Shown here: positions 1 to 7,265 of the stretch, piece by piece | Layout: each line of letters starts with the position of its first letter | Numbering within the stretch: the stretch's first letter is position 1 | Assembly: GCA_021156245.1 (NCBI GenBank) | Contig: JAJNBO010000146.1 | Span: 1-9,076, forward strand | Source: Ramlibacter sp. | GTDB lineage: Bacteria > Pseudomonadota > Gammaproteobacteria > Burkholderiales > Burkholderiaceae_C | Direction of reading: 5' to 3' | DNA: 9,076 nt | Translations under genes and position numbers: made by a program | The notes under the pieces: model-generated | The model's input: only the letters and a program-made list of their open reading frames with translations | The model's database searches: none | Told to the model about the DNA's origin: nothing

Positions 1-1
1 A

Positions 2-508
2 CCGGTGCGCGCCACCGCGGTCGCCGCCGCGCCTGCGCCCGCACCGGCACCGGCACCGGCGGCCCGCCCTGCCGCAGCTGCTCCGGCACCTGCCGCCGCC
101 CCCGTCCCCGCCGCCGCACCTGCTCCCGCCCCGGCTCCGGCCGCCGCAGCGCCTGCTGCTGCCGCCGGCTCCAGCAAGGACGTCGAAGCCGCCGTCCGCG
201 CCTGGGCCGCAGCCTGGGCAGCGAAGGACATGACCGCCTACCTGGCCGCCTACGGCAAGGAATTCGACCCCCCCGGCCGCCAGTCGCGCCAGGCCTGGGA
301 AGCCGATCGCCGGGCGCGCATCGTCGGCAAATCGAAGATCACCGTGAACGTGTCCGACCTGAACGTCACGGTCAACGGCAACAAAGCCACCGCCCGTTTC
401 CGCCAGGCCTACAGCGCGGACTCGCTCAACGTCAATAGCCGCAAGACGCTCGACCTGGTGAAGAGCGGCGACCGCTGGACCATCGTGCGGGAGAGCACCG
501 GCGCCTGA
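2..508 (+). CDS. C-terminal part of an Ala/Pro-rich protein with an NTF2-like (Csd6-type) domain; 5' end outside the window
   Basis: The frame is open to the left edge, so the true start lies upstream and the GTG at position 5 is unlikely to be it. The visible part begins with about 55 residues of almost pure Ala/Pro, a flexible linker partly encoded by GCACCG repeats at 41-58. A compact alpha+beta domain of about 110 residues follows, starting KDVEAAVRAWAAAWAAKDM and ending near DRWTIVRES. The pattern (amphipathic helix with paired tryptophans, AYLAAY, then alternating strands with VNVSDLNV and ATARFRQAY) is that of the NTF2-like domain found at the C-terminus of L,D-transpeptidase-fold enzymes such as Helicobacter Csd6. 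The neighbouring gene, 21 bases downstream, ends in the same kind of domain. No catalytic residue is visible, so a binding or scaffold role in the envelope is inferred. The N-terminal domains cannot be seen; TPR repeats are possible but unproven. Confidence 0.75.
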   Translation, partial: PVRATAVAAAPAPAPAPAPAARPAAAAPAPAAAPVPAAAPAPAPAPAAAAPAAAAGSSKDVEAAVRAWAAAWAAKDMTAYLAAYGKEFDPPGRQSRQAWEADRRARIVGKSKITVNVSDLNVTVNGNKATARFRQAYSADSLNVNSRKTLDLVKSGDRWTIVRESTGA

Positions 509-529
509 GGGCGCGCGCGGCCCCAGGCG

Positions 530-1798
530 ATGGTTGAGCAGTTGAACCCTCCCCGGCTCCTCCCGCTGCTGAAAGCGGCGCTGGTAGCCCTGTGCTGCGC
601 GGCGGTGCTGCCCGCGGCCACCGCCGGCGGGCAGCCGCGCAAGTCCGCCTCCAGCCGCAGCGCGGCGCCGGCCGCCCCGGTGGTGCGCGACGGCGAAACC
701 GAGGCGCGGCTGATCGAGATCTACCGGCTGATCGGCCAGGCGCGGACGCGCACGGCACTGGCGCGTGCCGAAGCCCTGGTCAAGGACCACCCCAACTTCA
801 GCCTCGCGCAACTGGTCTACGGCGACCTGCTCATGGCGCAGCAACGCCCCGTGCGCTCGTTCGGCGACGTGCCGGAGCAGCACGCGCAGGCAGGCAGCCA
901 GGCGCTGGCGGAACTGCGCGAGGAATCGCAGCTGCGCATGCGCGCCCTGCGCGAAAGGCCGCCGGCCGGGGCGATCCCGGCGCAGTTCCTGCAGCTGTCA
1001 TCCAAGAACAGGCACGCGATCGCGATCGATACGTCCCGCGCCCGCCTGTACCTGTTCGAGAACCGTCCCGACGGACCCAAGCTCATTGCCGATTACTACA
1101 TCTCGGTGGGCAAGTCGGGCATCGAGAAGGCCGCGGAAGGCGACCTGCGTACGCCGCTGGGCGTGTACTACATCACCAGCAACCTCGACCCGAAGTCCCT
1201 CAAGGATTTCTACGGCTCGGGCGCCCTGCCGATCAACTATCCGAACCCGTACGACGCCCGCCGCGGCAAGACGGGGCGTGGCATCTGGCTGCACGGCACG
1301 CCGCCCGACCAGTTCTCGCGCGCGCCCAAGGCGACCGACGGATGCGTGGTGCTCGCCAACCCGGATCTCGAGCGGATCATCCGCACCGTCGAGGTTCGCA
1401 GCACGCCCGTGATCATCGCGCCTGCGCTGCGCTGGGTGCAGCCCGCTGCCGTCCAGGCCGAGGCGCGCCACTTCCACGACGTGCTGCAGGCATGGCGCGG
1501 CGCCAAGGCGAGCGGCGACGTCAGCCGCCTGCTGGCCTTCTACACGCCGGACTTCGCCGTGAACGGCAAGACGCTGGCCGAATGGACGCCGCTGCTGCAG
1601 GTGGAGCTCGGCAAGGCGCGCGGCAAGCTCATCGAGCTCAAGGACTTGTCGGTCCTGCGCTGGACGGACTCTGCAGACACCATGGTGGTAACCTTTGGCG
1701 AAGTTGCCACCGGCGCGCGCACGGGCCCCGTGAAGCGCCAGTACTGGGTGCGCCAGGGGGCGCAGTGGAAGATCTTCTTCGAAGGAGTGATCGGTTGA
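530..1798 (+). CDS. Exported L,D-transpeptidase (YkuD-fold) with C-terminal NTF2-like domain
   Basis: 422 residues. Residues 10-33 look like a Sec signal peptide (KAALVALCCAAVLPAA core). Residues 60-104 are helical and TPR-like. The YkuD catalytic domain spans about 158-298. The active-site His255 lies in LHGTP and the nucleophile Cys272 in TDGCVVL, which replaces the commoner SHGC; Arg282 follows as in the family. Residues 313-422 form an NTF2-like domain (AWRGAKASGDVSRLLAFY ... QWKIFFEG). This order, helical N-terminus, YkuD, NTF2, is that of H. pylori Csd6, which works as an L,D-carboxypeptidase. The enzyme may therefore form or anchor L,D-crosslinks, or trim stem peptides, in the periplasm; the sequence cannot decide between these. 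The ATG at 530 has no clear Shine-Dalgarno. No other start is obvious in this frame before the signal peptide. The stop overlaps the next start (TGATG), suggesting translational coupling. Confidence 0.92.
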   Translation: MVEQLNPPRLLPLLKAALVALCCAAVLPAATAGGQPRKSASSRSAAPAAPVVRDGETEARLIEIYRLIGQARTRTALARAEALVKDHPNFSLAQLVYGDLLMAQQRPVRSFGDVPEQHAQAGSQALAELREESQLRMRALRERPPAGAIPAQFLQLSSKNRHAIAIDTSRARLYLFENRPDGPKLIADYYISVGKSGIEKAAEGDLRTPLGVYYITSNLDPKSLKDFYGSGALPINYPNPYDARRGKTGRGIWLHGTPPDQFSRAPKATDGCVVLANPDLERIIRTVEVRSTPVIIAPALRWVQPAAVQAEARHFHDVLQAWRGAKASGDVSRLLAFYTPDFAVNGKTLAEWTPLLQVELGKARGKLIELKDLSVLRWTDSADTMVVTFGEVATGARTGPVKRQYWVRQGAQWKIFFEGVIG

Positions 1799-2382
1799 TG
1801 GTTTCGATCTCGCGCCGCGCCGCGGCCCTGGTGCTCGGGGCGTGCCTGGCAGCCCCCGCATGGGCAGCGGATGCGCCCAAAGTCAAGCTGGCCACCAGCG
1901 CCGGCGACATCGTCCTCGAGCTGTATCCCGACAAGGCGCCCAAGACGGTCGAGAACTTCCTGCAGTACGTGCGCGACAAGCACTACGACGGCACCATCTT
2001 CCACCGCGTGATCGACGGCTTCATGATCCAGGGCGGCGGCATGGACCGCAACATGGCCCAGAAGAAGACGCGCGCACCGGTGGCGCACGAGGGCCGCGAA
2101 GCGCATGCCAAGGGCCTCCGCAACGAGGCCGGCATGGTGGCGATGGCGCGCACGAGCGATCCCGATTCGGCCACTTCGCAGTTCTTCATCAACGTCGCGG
2201 ACAACAAGCGCACGCTCGACCCGCCGGGCGAGAACGCGCCAGGCTACACCGTGTTCGGCCGCGTCGTCAGCGGCATGGACGTCGTCAACAAGATCAAGGG
2301 CGTGCCGACCGGCCGCAGCGGCCCGCACGGCGACGTGCCGGTCACGCCCATCGTCATCAACTCGGCCACGCTCGTGCGCTGA
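1798..2382 (+). CDS. ppiA: Periplasmic cyclophilin-type peptidylprolyl isomerase
   Basis: 194 residues. Residues 1-23 are a signal peptide ([19 protein letters not shown], cleavage after AWA), so the enzyme acts in the periplasm on prolyl bonds of exported proteins. The cyclophilin domain is complete: [19 protein letters not shown] at 36-54, the catalytic [14 protein letters not shown] at 68-81 (Arg70 is the catalytic arginine), [20 protein letters not shown] at 113-132, then [17 protein letters not shown]. The length matches bacterial PpiA proteins. The ATG at 1798 overlaps the upstream TGA by one base and is preceded by GAAGGAG at 1781-1787, which fixes the start. A close, shorter paralogue lies 13 bases downstream, and the two share a nearly identical 60-base stretch. 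Being in a run with an L,D-transpeptidase and lpxH suggests a role in envelope protein folding. The symbol rests on location and signal peptide, not on an alignment. Confidence 0.95.
   Translation: MVSISRRAAALVLGACLAAPAWAADAPKVKLATSAGDIVLELYPDKAPKTVENFLQYVRDKHYDGTIFHRVIDGFMIQGGGMDRNMAQKKTRAPVAHEGREAHAKGLRNEAGMVAMARTSDPDSATSQFFINVADNKRTLDPPGENAPGYTVFGRVVSGMDVVNKIKGVPTGRSGPHGDVPVTPIVINSATLVR
1981..2040 (+). repeat. Direct repeat, copy 1 (inside ppiA)
   Basis: This 60-base stretch encodes [20 protein letters not shown] and matches 2510-2569 in the next gene at 59 of 60 positions by eye; the only difference is A at 2026 against G at 2555. The identity includes synonymous positions, so it is more than shared protein motif. 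Confidence 0.9.
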
Positions 2383-2395
2383 CAGGAAAACTGGA

Positions 2396-2797
2396 ATGAA
2401 CCCGAAAGTCGAATTGCACATTGCCGGCGGTGGCGTGATCACGCTGGAGCTGGACGAACAGAAGGCGCCGAAGACGGTCGCCAACTTCCTGAACTACGTG
2501 AAGAAGGGCCACTACGACGGCACCATCTTCCACCGCGTGATCGACGGCTTCATGGTCCAGGGCGGCGGCTTCGCCCCCGGCATGACCCAGAAGCAGTTCT
2601 TCATCAACGTCTCCGACAACGCCTTCCTGAACCACACCGCGCCGACCGCGCAGGGCTGGGGCTACGCCGTGTTCGGCAAGGTCGTGGGCGGCCAGGACGT
2701 GGTCGACCGCATCAAGGGCGTGCCCACCGGCAACCGCGGCGGGCACGGCGACGTGCCGAAGGACGACGTCGTCATCGAGAAGGCGGTCGCGGTCTGA
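2396..2797 (+). CDS. ppiB: Cytoplasmic cyclophilin-type peptidylprolyl isomerase with an apparent internal deletion
   Basis: 133 residues, no signal peptide, so cytoplasmic. It begins with [21 protein letters not shown], carries the catalytic [14 protein letters not shown] and ends with [20 protein letters not shown] and [10 protein letters not shown], all typical of PpiB. Cytoplasmic PpiB proteins are usually about 164-168 residues. Here GFAPGMTQK (ending at 2593) runs directly into QFFINVSDN (from 2594). The block normally between them, which ends in a MARTSDPHSATA-type strand, is absent. Against the upstream paralogue the gap covers its codons 90-127 (2065-2178). The loss is in frame and both flanks are intact, so the gene still reads through. 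The missing part includes a core strand lining the active site, so activity is doubtful. AGGA at 2384-2387 is eight bases before the ATG. Either a real deletion or a collapsed assembly is possible. Confidence 0.88.
   Translation: MNPKVELHIAGGGVITLELDEQKAPKTVANFLNYVKKGHYDGTIFHRVIDGFMVQGGGFAPGMTQKQFFINVSDNAFLNHTAPTAQGWGYAVFGKVVGGQDVVDRIKGVPTGNRGGHGDVPKDDVVIEKAVAV
2510..2569 (+). repeat. Direct repeat, copy 2 (inside ppiB)
   Basis: Second copy of the 60-base repeat found at 1981-2040, with one mismatch. The copies lie 529 bases apart in tandem genes and could serve as substrate for gene conversion or recombination. Confidence 0.9.
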
Positions 2798-2844
2798 ACA
2801 CGCCGCAGGCGCAGGAACTGAGCGCCGGCCCCGGCTGGCGCTCG

Positions 2845-3564
2845 GTGGAGTTCATCTCCGACCTGCACCTGCAGGCCGCCGCGCCGGCAACCTTCGAGGC
2901 GTGGCGCCGCTACATGGCGCAGGTGCGCGCCGACGCGCTGTTCATCCTGGGCGACCTGTTCGAAGCCTGGGTGGGCGACGACGCCGCCCAGGAGGCCGGC
3001 GCGTTCGAGGCGACGTGCGCGGCGATCCTGCGCGACACCGCGCAGCGGCTCCCGCTCTTCTTCCTGGTCGGCAATCGCGACTTCCTCGTAGGGTCGGCGC
3101 TGGCCGGTGCGACCGGCATGACGCTGCTGGAAGACCCGGCGGTGTTCACGTTCGGAGAACGGCGCTGGCTGCTGTCGCACGGCGACGCGCTGTGCATCGA
3201 CGACCACGAATACCTCGCGTTCCGCCAGCAGGTGCGCAATCCGCTGTGGCAGCAGCAGTTCCTGGCGCAACCGCTCGCGACGCGGCAGGCGATCGCGCGA
3301 GGCATGCGCAAGGAAAGCGAGCAGCTCAAGCAAAGCGGACGCGAGTACCCGGACGTCGACACCGCCACCGCGCTCCAGTGGCTGGAGGCGGCCGATGCCC
3401 GCGTGCTGGTGCACGGCCACACGCACCGCCCGCGGGACCACGAGCTCGACCCGACGCACCGCCGCGTCGTGCTGAGCGACTGGGATGCGGAGGCCGTGCC
3501 GCCGCGCCTCGAAGCGCTGCGCATCACGCGCGAGGGCGAAGTCCAGCGCATCGGGTTGTCCTGA
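2845..3564 (+). CDS. lpxH: UDP-2,3-diacylglucosamine diphosphatase LpxH
   Basis: 239 residues from the GTG at 2845. LpxH is a peripheral inner-membrane, metal-dependent calcineurin-type phosphoesterase. It splits UDP-2,3-diacylglucosamine into lipid X and UMP in lipid A synthesis. The metal-site motifs are all present in order: D6 and H8 in ISDLHL, D37 in ILGDLFEAWVGDD, N77 in VGNRDF, H112 in LSHGD, and H192 and H194 in VHGHTHRP. Their spacing matches E. coli LpxH (D8, H10, D41, N79, H114, H195, H197). The start is uncertain. GTG 2845 lies directly on the first beta-strand and has no clear ribosome-binding site. The frame is open upstream to a CTG at 2794 that overlaps the ppiB stop, giving a longer N-terminus (LNTPQAQEL...GWRSVEF). 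The stop overlaps the next start in TGATG. Confidence 0.95.
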   Translation: MEFISDLHLQAAAPATFEAWRRYMAQVRADALFILGDLFEAWVGDDAAQEAGAFEATCAAILRDTAQRLPLFFLVGNRDFLVGSALAGATGMTLLEDPAVFTFGERRWLLSHGDALCIDDHEYLAFRQQVRNPLWQQQFLAQPLATRQAIARGMRKESEQLKQSGREYPDVDTATALQWLEAADARVLVHGHTHRPRDHELDPTHRRVVLSDWDAEAVPPRLEALRITREGEVQRIGLS

Positions 3565-4319
3565 TGTGGTCGTGGCTGCGCCGGCGCCTCGGCGGCCCGG
3601 CCCTGCCGGATGCCCTGTGGGAGGGCGTGCTGGCACGCTACCCATTCCTCGCGCTGCGCACCCCCGAGGAGAAGGCCCGCCTGCGCGCGCTGTCCGCACG
3701 CTTCATCGCCGACAAGGAATTCCACGGCGCCGGCGGACTCGTGATCACCGACGAGATCGCCCTTTCGATTGCGGCGCAGGCGGTGCTTCCGGTGCTGCAC
3801 CTGGGCCTCTCCTGGTACGACGACTTCGTCACTGTCGTCGTGCATCCGGACGAAGTGGTTGCGCGCCGCACGGAGGTCGACGACGACGGCGTCGTGCACG
3901 ACTGGGACGAGGTCCTGGCCGGCGAAACCATGGAGGGCGGCCCGGTCATGGTGAACTGGCGGGACGTGGCGACGGCGGGATCCGCCGCGGAGTCCGGCTT
4001 CAACGTGGTGATCCACGAATTCGTCCACAAGATCGACATGCGTGACGGCGCGCCCGACGGCTGCCCGCCCATGCGCTCGCGCGAGGCGCGCGCCCGCTGG
4101 CTGGCGGTGCTGCAGGCGCAGTACGACCGCTTTCGCGAGCAGGTGGTGATCGCTGAGCGCTTCGGCGGCGAGCCGCCGTGGCTGGACAGCTACGGCGCGG
4201 AGGCGATCGACGAGTTCTTCGCCGTCGCCTGCGAGGCGTACTTCGTGAACCGCGAGCGGTTCACGCAGGACTTCCCGGAACTCACCGTCCTCTTCGACGG
4301 CTTCTACCTGCCGCGCTAG
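3564..4319 (+). CDS. mtfA: MtfA-type zinc-dependent peptidase (M90 family)
   Basis: 251 residues, close to the 265 of E. coli MtfA. The zinc site is visible: HEFVHKID at 151-158 supplies two histidines and the catalytic Glu152, and Glu217 in DEFFAVACEAYF is the likely third ligand. The N-terminal WSWLRRR, the PFLALRTPEEKARLR segment and VVVHPDEVVARR are typical of the family. In E. coli, MtfA is a cytosolic peptidase that interacts with the glucose-PTS repressor Mlc. Whether this bacterium has a comparable partner cannot be judged here, so the physiological role is open. The ATG overlaps the lpxH stop by one base, so it is probably translated by coupling from lpxH. It is the last gene of the + strand run and its TAG interlocks with the stop of the convergent DUF349 gene. 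Confidence 0.93.
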   Translation: MWSWLRRRLGGPALPDALWEGVLARYPFLALRTPEEKARLRALSARFIADKEFHGAGGLVITDEIALSIAAQAVLPVLHLGLSWYDDFVTVVVHPDEVVARRTEVDDDGVVHDWDEVLAGETMEGGPVMVNWRDVATAGSAAESGFNVVIHEFVHKIDMRDGAPDGCPPMRSREARARWLAVLQAQYDRFREQVVIAERFGGEPPWLDSYGAEAIDEFFAVACEAYFVNRERFTQDFPELTVLFDGFYLPR

Positions 4320-7108
4320 CCCCGCAGCAGCGCCTTCAACGCGTTCTGCAAGCGGCGCGCGGCGCCGGCTTCGTAGCCGGTCGCCAGCACCTTCGCCACG
4401 TCGGCGCCCCAGGTCTCCTGCGGCGACGGGTCGTTGCGGCGGGTCAGCAGCTGCAACTGCAAAGCGCGACGGGCCGTGATCTGCTCCGCGGGCGTGGGCA
4501 CGTCCGCGGCGATTTCCAAGCGAAGCAGCGCTTGCGCGGCGTCACCCGACGGCCCCTTGCCCAGGGCCTGCGTCCAACCGGTGCGCACCTGCGGGCTCAC
4601 CACCTTGCCGAGCTCCTGGTGGCTGGGCACCTGCTCCGCCGAGCGCTGCTCCCAGGCCGTCATCAACTGCGTGAGCGCTTCGCCGTGGGCCTGCGCCGCC
4701 AGCTTGCGCAACGCCGCCTGCGCGTGCTCCAGCGCATCGCGCTGCGCGCGGAAGGCGGCGTCGCCCAGGCGTGGCCCGCGGTCCTCGCGGCGGTCGTCGC
4801 GGTCCCGGCCGAAGCCGCCGCGGTTGTCGCGCATGTCGCGGCCACCGGGTGCGCCGGGCCGGCGCGCATCGAACTTGCCTCCGGGACGCGCCGCCGGCAT
4901 CTCGGGCCGCCGCCCACCCGGCCGGTCGTCGCTGCGGCGTGCGGCCACCACCGGCTTCGGCGGCGCCTTCGGTGCGGGCGCGGGAGCGGCGGCGGCTTCC
5001 GAGCCGCCTTCCGCCGTGACGGGTTCGCCGGCGCTCTCGCCCTCCACCGCTGGCGCGGACGGTGCCGGAGCAGCCGCGGCCGGCGCCGGCGCGCCCGCCG
5101 CGGCAGCCGCCGCAGCCTGTTCATCGTCACGCGCACGCAGTGCCTGCTCCAGCGTCGCCATCGCGGTGCGGATCCTCTGCGCGTCGCCACTGGCCGTGGC
5201 TTCCTCCACGGCACGCGAGGCTTCCAGCACGGCGCGGTCGCGTCCGCTCATGGCGGCGGCCGCCTTTTCGCGGTCGGCCGTCTTGCGGTTGAACGCGTCG
5301 TCGATCGGCTTGCGGAACGCGTCCCACAGCTTCTGTTCCTGCTTGCGGTCCAGCGGGACCGTCTGCGCCTCGGCCTGCCAGCGCTGCTGCAGCGACTTGA
5401 CCGCGTCGATGCGCAGCATGGGAGCGTCGCCGAGCAAGCGCGCTTCCTCGATCATGGCGTTGCGGCGCTCGATGCTGGCCTTCTGCGCCTGCTCCAGCGG
5501 CGCGGCCGCCTGGTTGATCGCGTCCTTCCACAGCGGCTGCAGTTCGGCGAAGGCCTTCTCGCTCAGGTGGCCGGCTTCGCGCCAGCGATCGGAGAACTGG
5601 TGCAGCGCGCGGTTGAACGACTTCCAGTCGCCTTGCTGCGGCTCGGGATGCGCCGCCGCCCAGCCCTTGACCTCCTCGATCAGCGCCAGCCGCGCCGTGC
5701 GATGCTCCGCGGCCTCGGACTTGACCCGGTCCAGCCATTCCTGCACCACCTTGTAGGCCTCGTTGCAGGCTTCGTCGAAGCGCTTCCACAACGCGTGGTT
5801 GGGCGGGCCGCCCTGGTCCACCTGCTTCCATTGATCGCGCAGGCTGCGCAGCGTCTCCTGCATCTTGCGGCCGCCATAGCGCGGCTTGCGCACGCTCGCG
5901 ACGGCTGGCGCGGGAGCGGGTGCGGGTGCCTGCGGCGCATCGGCCGCGGGCTCGCCTTCCGCCGTCGCGGGCGCGGGGTCCGCCGGGGCCTGGCTCTCCG
6001 CCGGGGCTTGCGGCTTCGGGCCGCGCACCGGCACCATCTCGAACAACGCCTCGGCCTTGGCGACCAGTTCCTGGCGCAGCTGGTCCGCACGCCAGCGCTG
6101 CCAGCCCTCCAGCTCTGTCGCCGCGCCGAGCGCGGCGTGCGCCTGCGCCTCCAGCTTGTCGTCCACCAGCTTGCCGAATTCCTTCAGGGCATTCCGCAGC
6201 GCGTTCGCCGCGCCGGCACTGGCCTTGCCGTGACCTTGCGCCACTTCCTGTTCGACCTTCGCCAGCGCCTCGCCCACCACCTGGTTGGCCTTGGCGCGCT
6301 GCTCCGGGTCCACTCTCGGCCGAGCTGGCTTGGCCGGGGCGGCTTCCGGCGGCAGGCCGCGGGCCTGGCGCAGCTCATCGGCCCACACCGGCACGGGAGG
6401 CAGCGGTGCATTGGTGTCTTCCGCGGCGGCCGTGGCCTGCGCCAGCGCCGACTGGAAGGCGTCCCATACCGCCTGCAATTGCCCGCGCGAGGCCTCCAGC
6501 AGCGGCGGAAACCTCGGTTCCACGCTCACCCAGTTGGGATCCTCCAGCAGGGCCTGGGCCTGGGCCTGCCACTGCGGCACGTCCGTGCGCAGGGCATCCG
6601 CCGCAGCCTGGGCGTCGCGCCACGACTTCGTGGAAAGCACCTCGATGCGCTGCGCCAGCAGCACGGCTGCCTCGCGCTGCACCTGCACGCGGGTCTGCAG
6701 GTCTTCGATGCCCTTGATGCGGTCGGCCAGCTCGGTCTTCACGCCGGCCAGCGGCTCACGGCTGAGCGGGGCGCCGGCCTTGGCGGCGTCCCGCTGCCAG
6801 GCCATGGCGTCCGCGATGTTCAGGCGCGGCTGGGACAACAGCGCGCGCGCCTTCTCCGTCCATTCGGCGGCGATGGCCTCCTGCCCCTTGGCGCGCTTGA
6901 TCTCGTCCAGCTTCTCGCGCAGCGGGCGGGCGGCGCCCTTGTCGCGGGCGCTCAGTTCCCGGAACACGTCCTGCATCTGCTCGGCGCTCGGCTCGCTCGC
7001 CAGCCAGTCGCGGACGCGGGCGGCCCGTTCGCCGGAAGTCGGTGCGGAGAAGGCACCCCCGGTCAGCGCATCCAGCGCGTGGGTGTCGTGGGATTTCAAG
7101 GAGCTCAC
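4316..7108 (-). CDS. DUF349-repeat protein with Arg/Gly-rich disordered segment
   Basis: 930 residues from the GTG at 7108. Residues 1-250 are mainly helical, starting SHDTHALDALTGGAFSAP. A second helical stretch covers 268-357. An Ala/Pro/Glu-rich linker follows at 363-405. Three DUF349 units lie at about 418-455 (LRDQWKQVDQGGPPNHALWKR), 492-532 (FSDRWREAGHLSEKAF) and 568-608 (LQQRWQAEAQTVPLDRKQEQ); each has the W...(L/F)W...F pattern. Residues 662-783 are disordered, first Ala/Pro-rich and then Arg/Gly/Asp-rich at 724-782 (GGRDMRDNRGGFGRDRDDRR). A C-terminal helical domain ends at KALLRG. The family's function is not established; RNA or ribosome binding is inferred only from the Arg/Gly tract. 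No signal peptide is seen. The frame runs upstream to an ATG at 7348, but the extra residues cross two hairpins and lack helical character, so GTG 7108 is preferred although no good Shine-Dalgarno precedes it. Stray + strand openness here is only GC bias. Confidence 0.9.
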   Translation of the reverse strand: MSSLKSHDTHALDALTGGAFSAPTSGERAARVRDWLASEPSAEQMQDVFRELSARDKGAARPLREKLDEIKRAKGQEAIAAEWTEKARALLSQPRLNIADAMAWQRDAAKAGAPLSREPLAGVKTELADRIKGIEDLQTRVQVQREAAVLLAQRIEVLSTKSWRDAQAAADALRTDVPQWQAQAQALLEDPNWVSVEPRFPPLLEASRGQLQAVWDAFQSALAQATAAAEDTNAPLPPVPVWADELRQARGLPPEAAPAKPARPRVDPEQRAKANQVVGEALAKVEQEVAQGHGKASAGAANALRNALKEFGKLVDDKLEAQAHAALGAATELEGWQRWRADQLRQELVAKAEALFEMVPVRGPKPQAPAESQAPADPAPATAEGEPAADAPQAPAPAPAPAVASVRKPRYGGRKMQETLRSLRDQWKQVDQGGPPNHALWKRFDEACNEAYKVVQEWLDRVKSEAAEHRTARLALIEEVKGWAAAHPEPQQGDWKSFNRALHQFSDRWREAGHLSEKAFAELQPLWKDAINQAAAPLEQAQKASIERRNAMIEEARLLGDAPMLRIDAVKSLQQRWQAEAQTVPLDRKQEQKLWDAFRKPIDDAFNRKTADREKAAAAMSGRDRAVLEASRAVEEATASGDAQRIRTAMATLEQALRARDDEQAAAAAAAGAPAPAAAAPAPSAPAVEGESAGEPVTAEGGSEAAAAPAPAPKAPPKPVVAARRSDDRPGGRRPEMPAARPGGKFDARRPGAPGGRDMRDNRGGFGRDRDDRREDRGPRLGDAAFRAQRDALEHAQAALRKLAAQAHGEALTQLMTAWEQRSAEQVPSHQELGKVVSPQVRTGWTQALGKGPSGDAAQALLRLEIAADVPTPAEQITARRALQLQLLTRRNDPSPQETWGADVAKVLATGYEAGAARRLQNALKALLRG

Positions 7109-7125
7109 TGCAAGTCGTTCGAAGG

Positions 7126-7154
7126 GGGAAAGGAAAGCCCCCGGTTGCGGGGGC
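7126..7154 (-). terminator. Terminator-like hairpin in the leader of the DUF349 gene
   Basis: On the - strand GCCCCCG-CAAC-CGGGGGC forms a perfect 7-bp stem with a 4-base loop (7137-7154), followed by TTTCCTTT. It ends 28 bases before the GTG start of the DUF349 gene. It could stop read-through from the RNA upstream, act as an attenuator, or simply stabilise the 5' end of the DUF349 message. On the + strand no T tract follows. Confidence 0.5.
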
Positions 7155-7163
7155 AGGGGCCGT

Positions 7164-7169
7164 ATTCTC
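7164..7169 (-). promoter_or_regulatory. Possible -10 element of the DUF349 gene
   Basis: GAGAAT on the - strand resembles a sigma-70 -10 box and would place the start at about 7157, just before the GC hairpin. No matching -35 is visible 16-18 bases upstream, so this is weak. Confidence 0.25.
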
Positions 7170-7221
7170 GCCGCGAATTGGGATACCGGGGCCCAGGCGC
7201 GGTCATGGCCACGGCAACCCC

Positions 7222-7265
7222 CAAATAGAAAGCCCGGCCAGGCGCCTGAAGCAGCCTGCCGGGCT
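7222..7265 (-). terminator. Intrinsic terminator ending the predicted ncRNA
   Basis: On the - strand AGCCCGGC ... GCCGGGCT pairs over about 8 bp and extends by a further AGG/CCT-type helix with one bulged base (7231-7265). TTTCTATTT follows. The T-rich side is only on the - strand, which sets the direction. Confidence 0.6.

Noticed and set aside
41..170. Ala/Pro-coding GC repeats at the left edge as a minisatellite or mobile remnant
   Set aside because: The GCACCG units are few and irregular beyond 58 and encode an in-frame Ala/Pro linker, a common flexible spacer in envelope proteins.
724..782. Entry in the findings list with these numbers and no text
   Set aside because: These are residue numbers of the DUF349 protein's Arg/Gly tract, not window coordinates; the intended observation is the one given at 4760-4939.
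1316..1350. TDGC in place of SHGC in the L,D-transpeptidase active site as an inactivating change
   Set aside because: The catalytic Cys and the upstream His are both kept, and DGC variants occur in this subgroup of YkuD-fold enzymes, so the enzyme is probably active.
592..1797. Open frame running through the L,D-transpeptidase gene and into ppiA
   Set aside because: The part before 1798 is Arg/Ala/Gly-rich shadow sequence; only the segment from the ATG at 1798 with a signal peptide and ribosome-binding site is a gene.
4178..7228. A 1016-codon open frame on the + strand opposite the DUF349 gene
   Set aside because: It is rich in Arg, Leu, Ala, Gly and His with no recognisable domain, and it lies antisense to a gene with clear DUF349 repeats. 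It is a product of the strong third-position GC bias.
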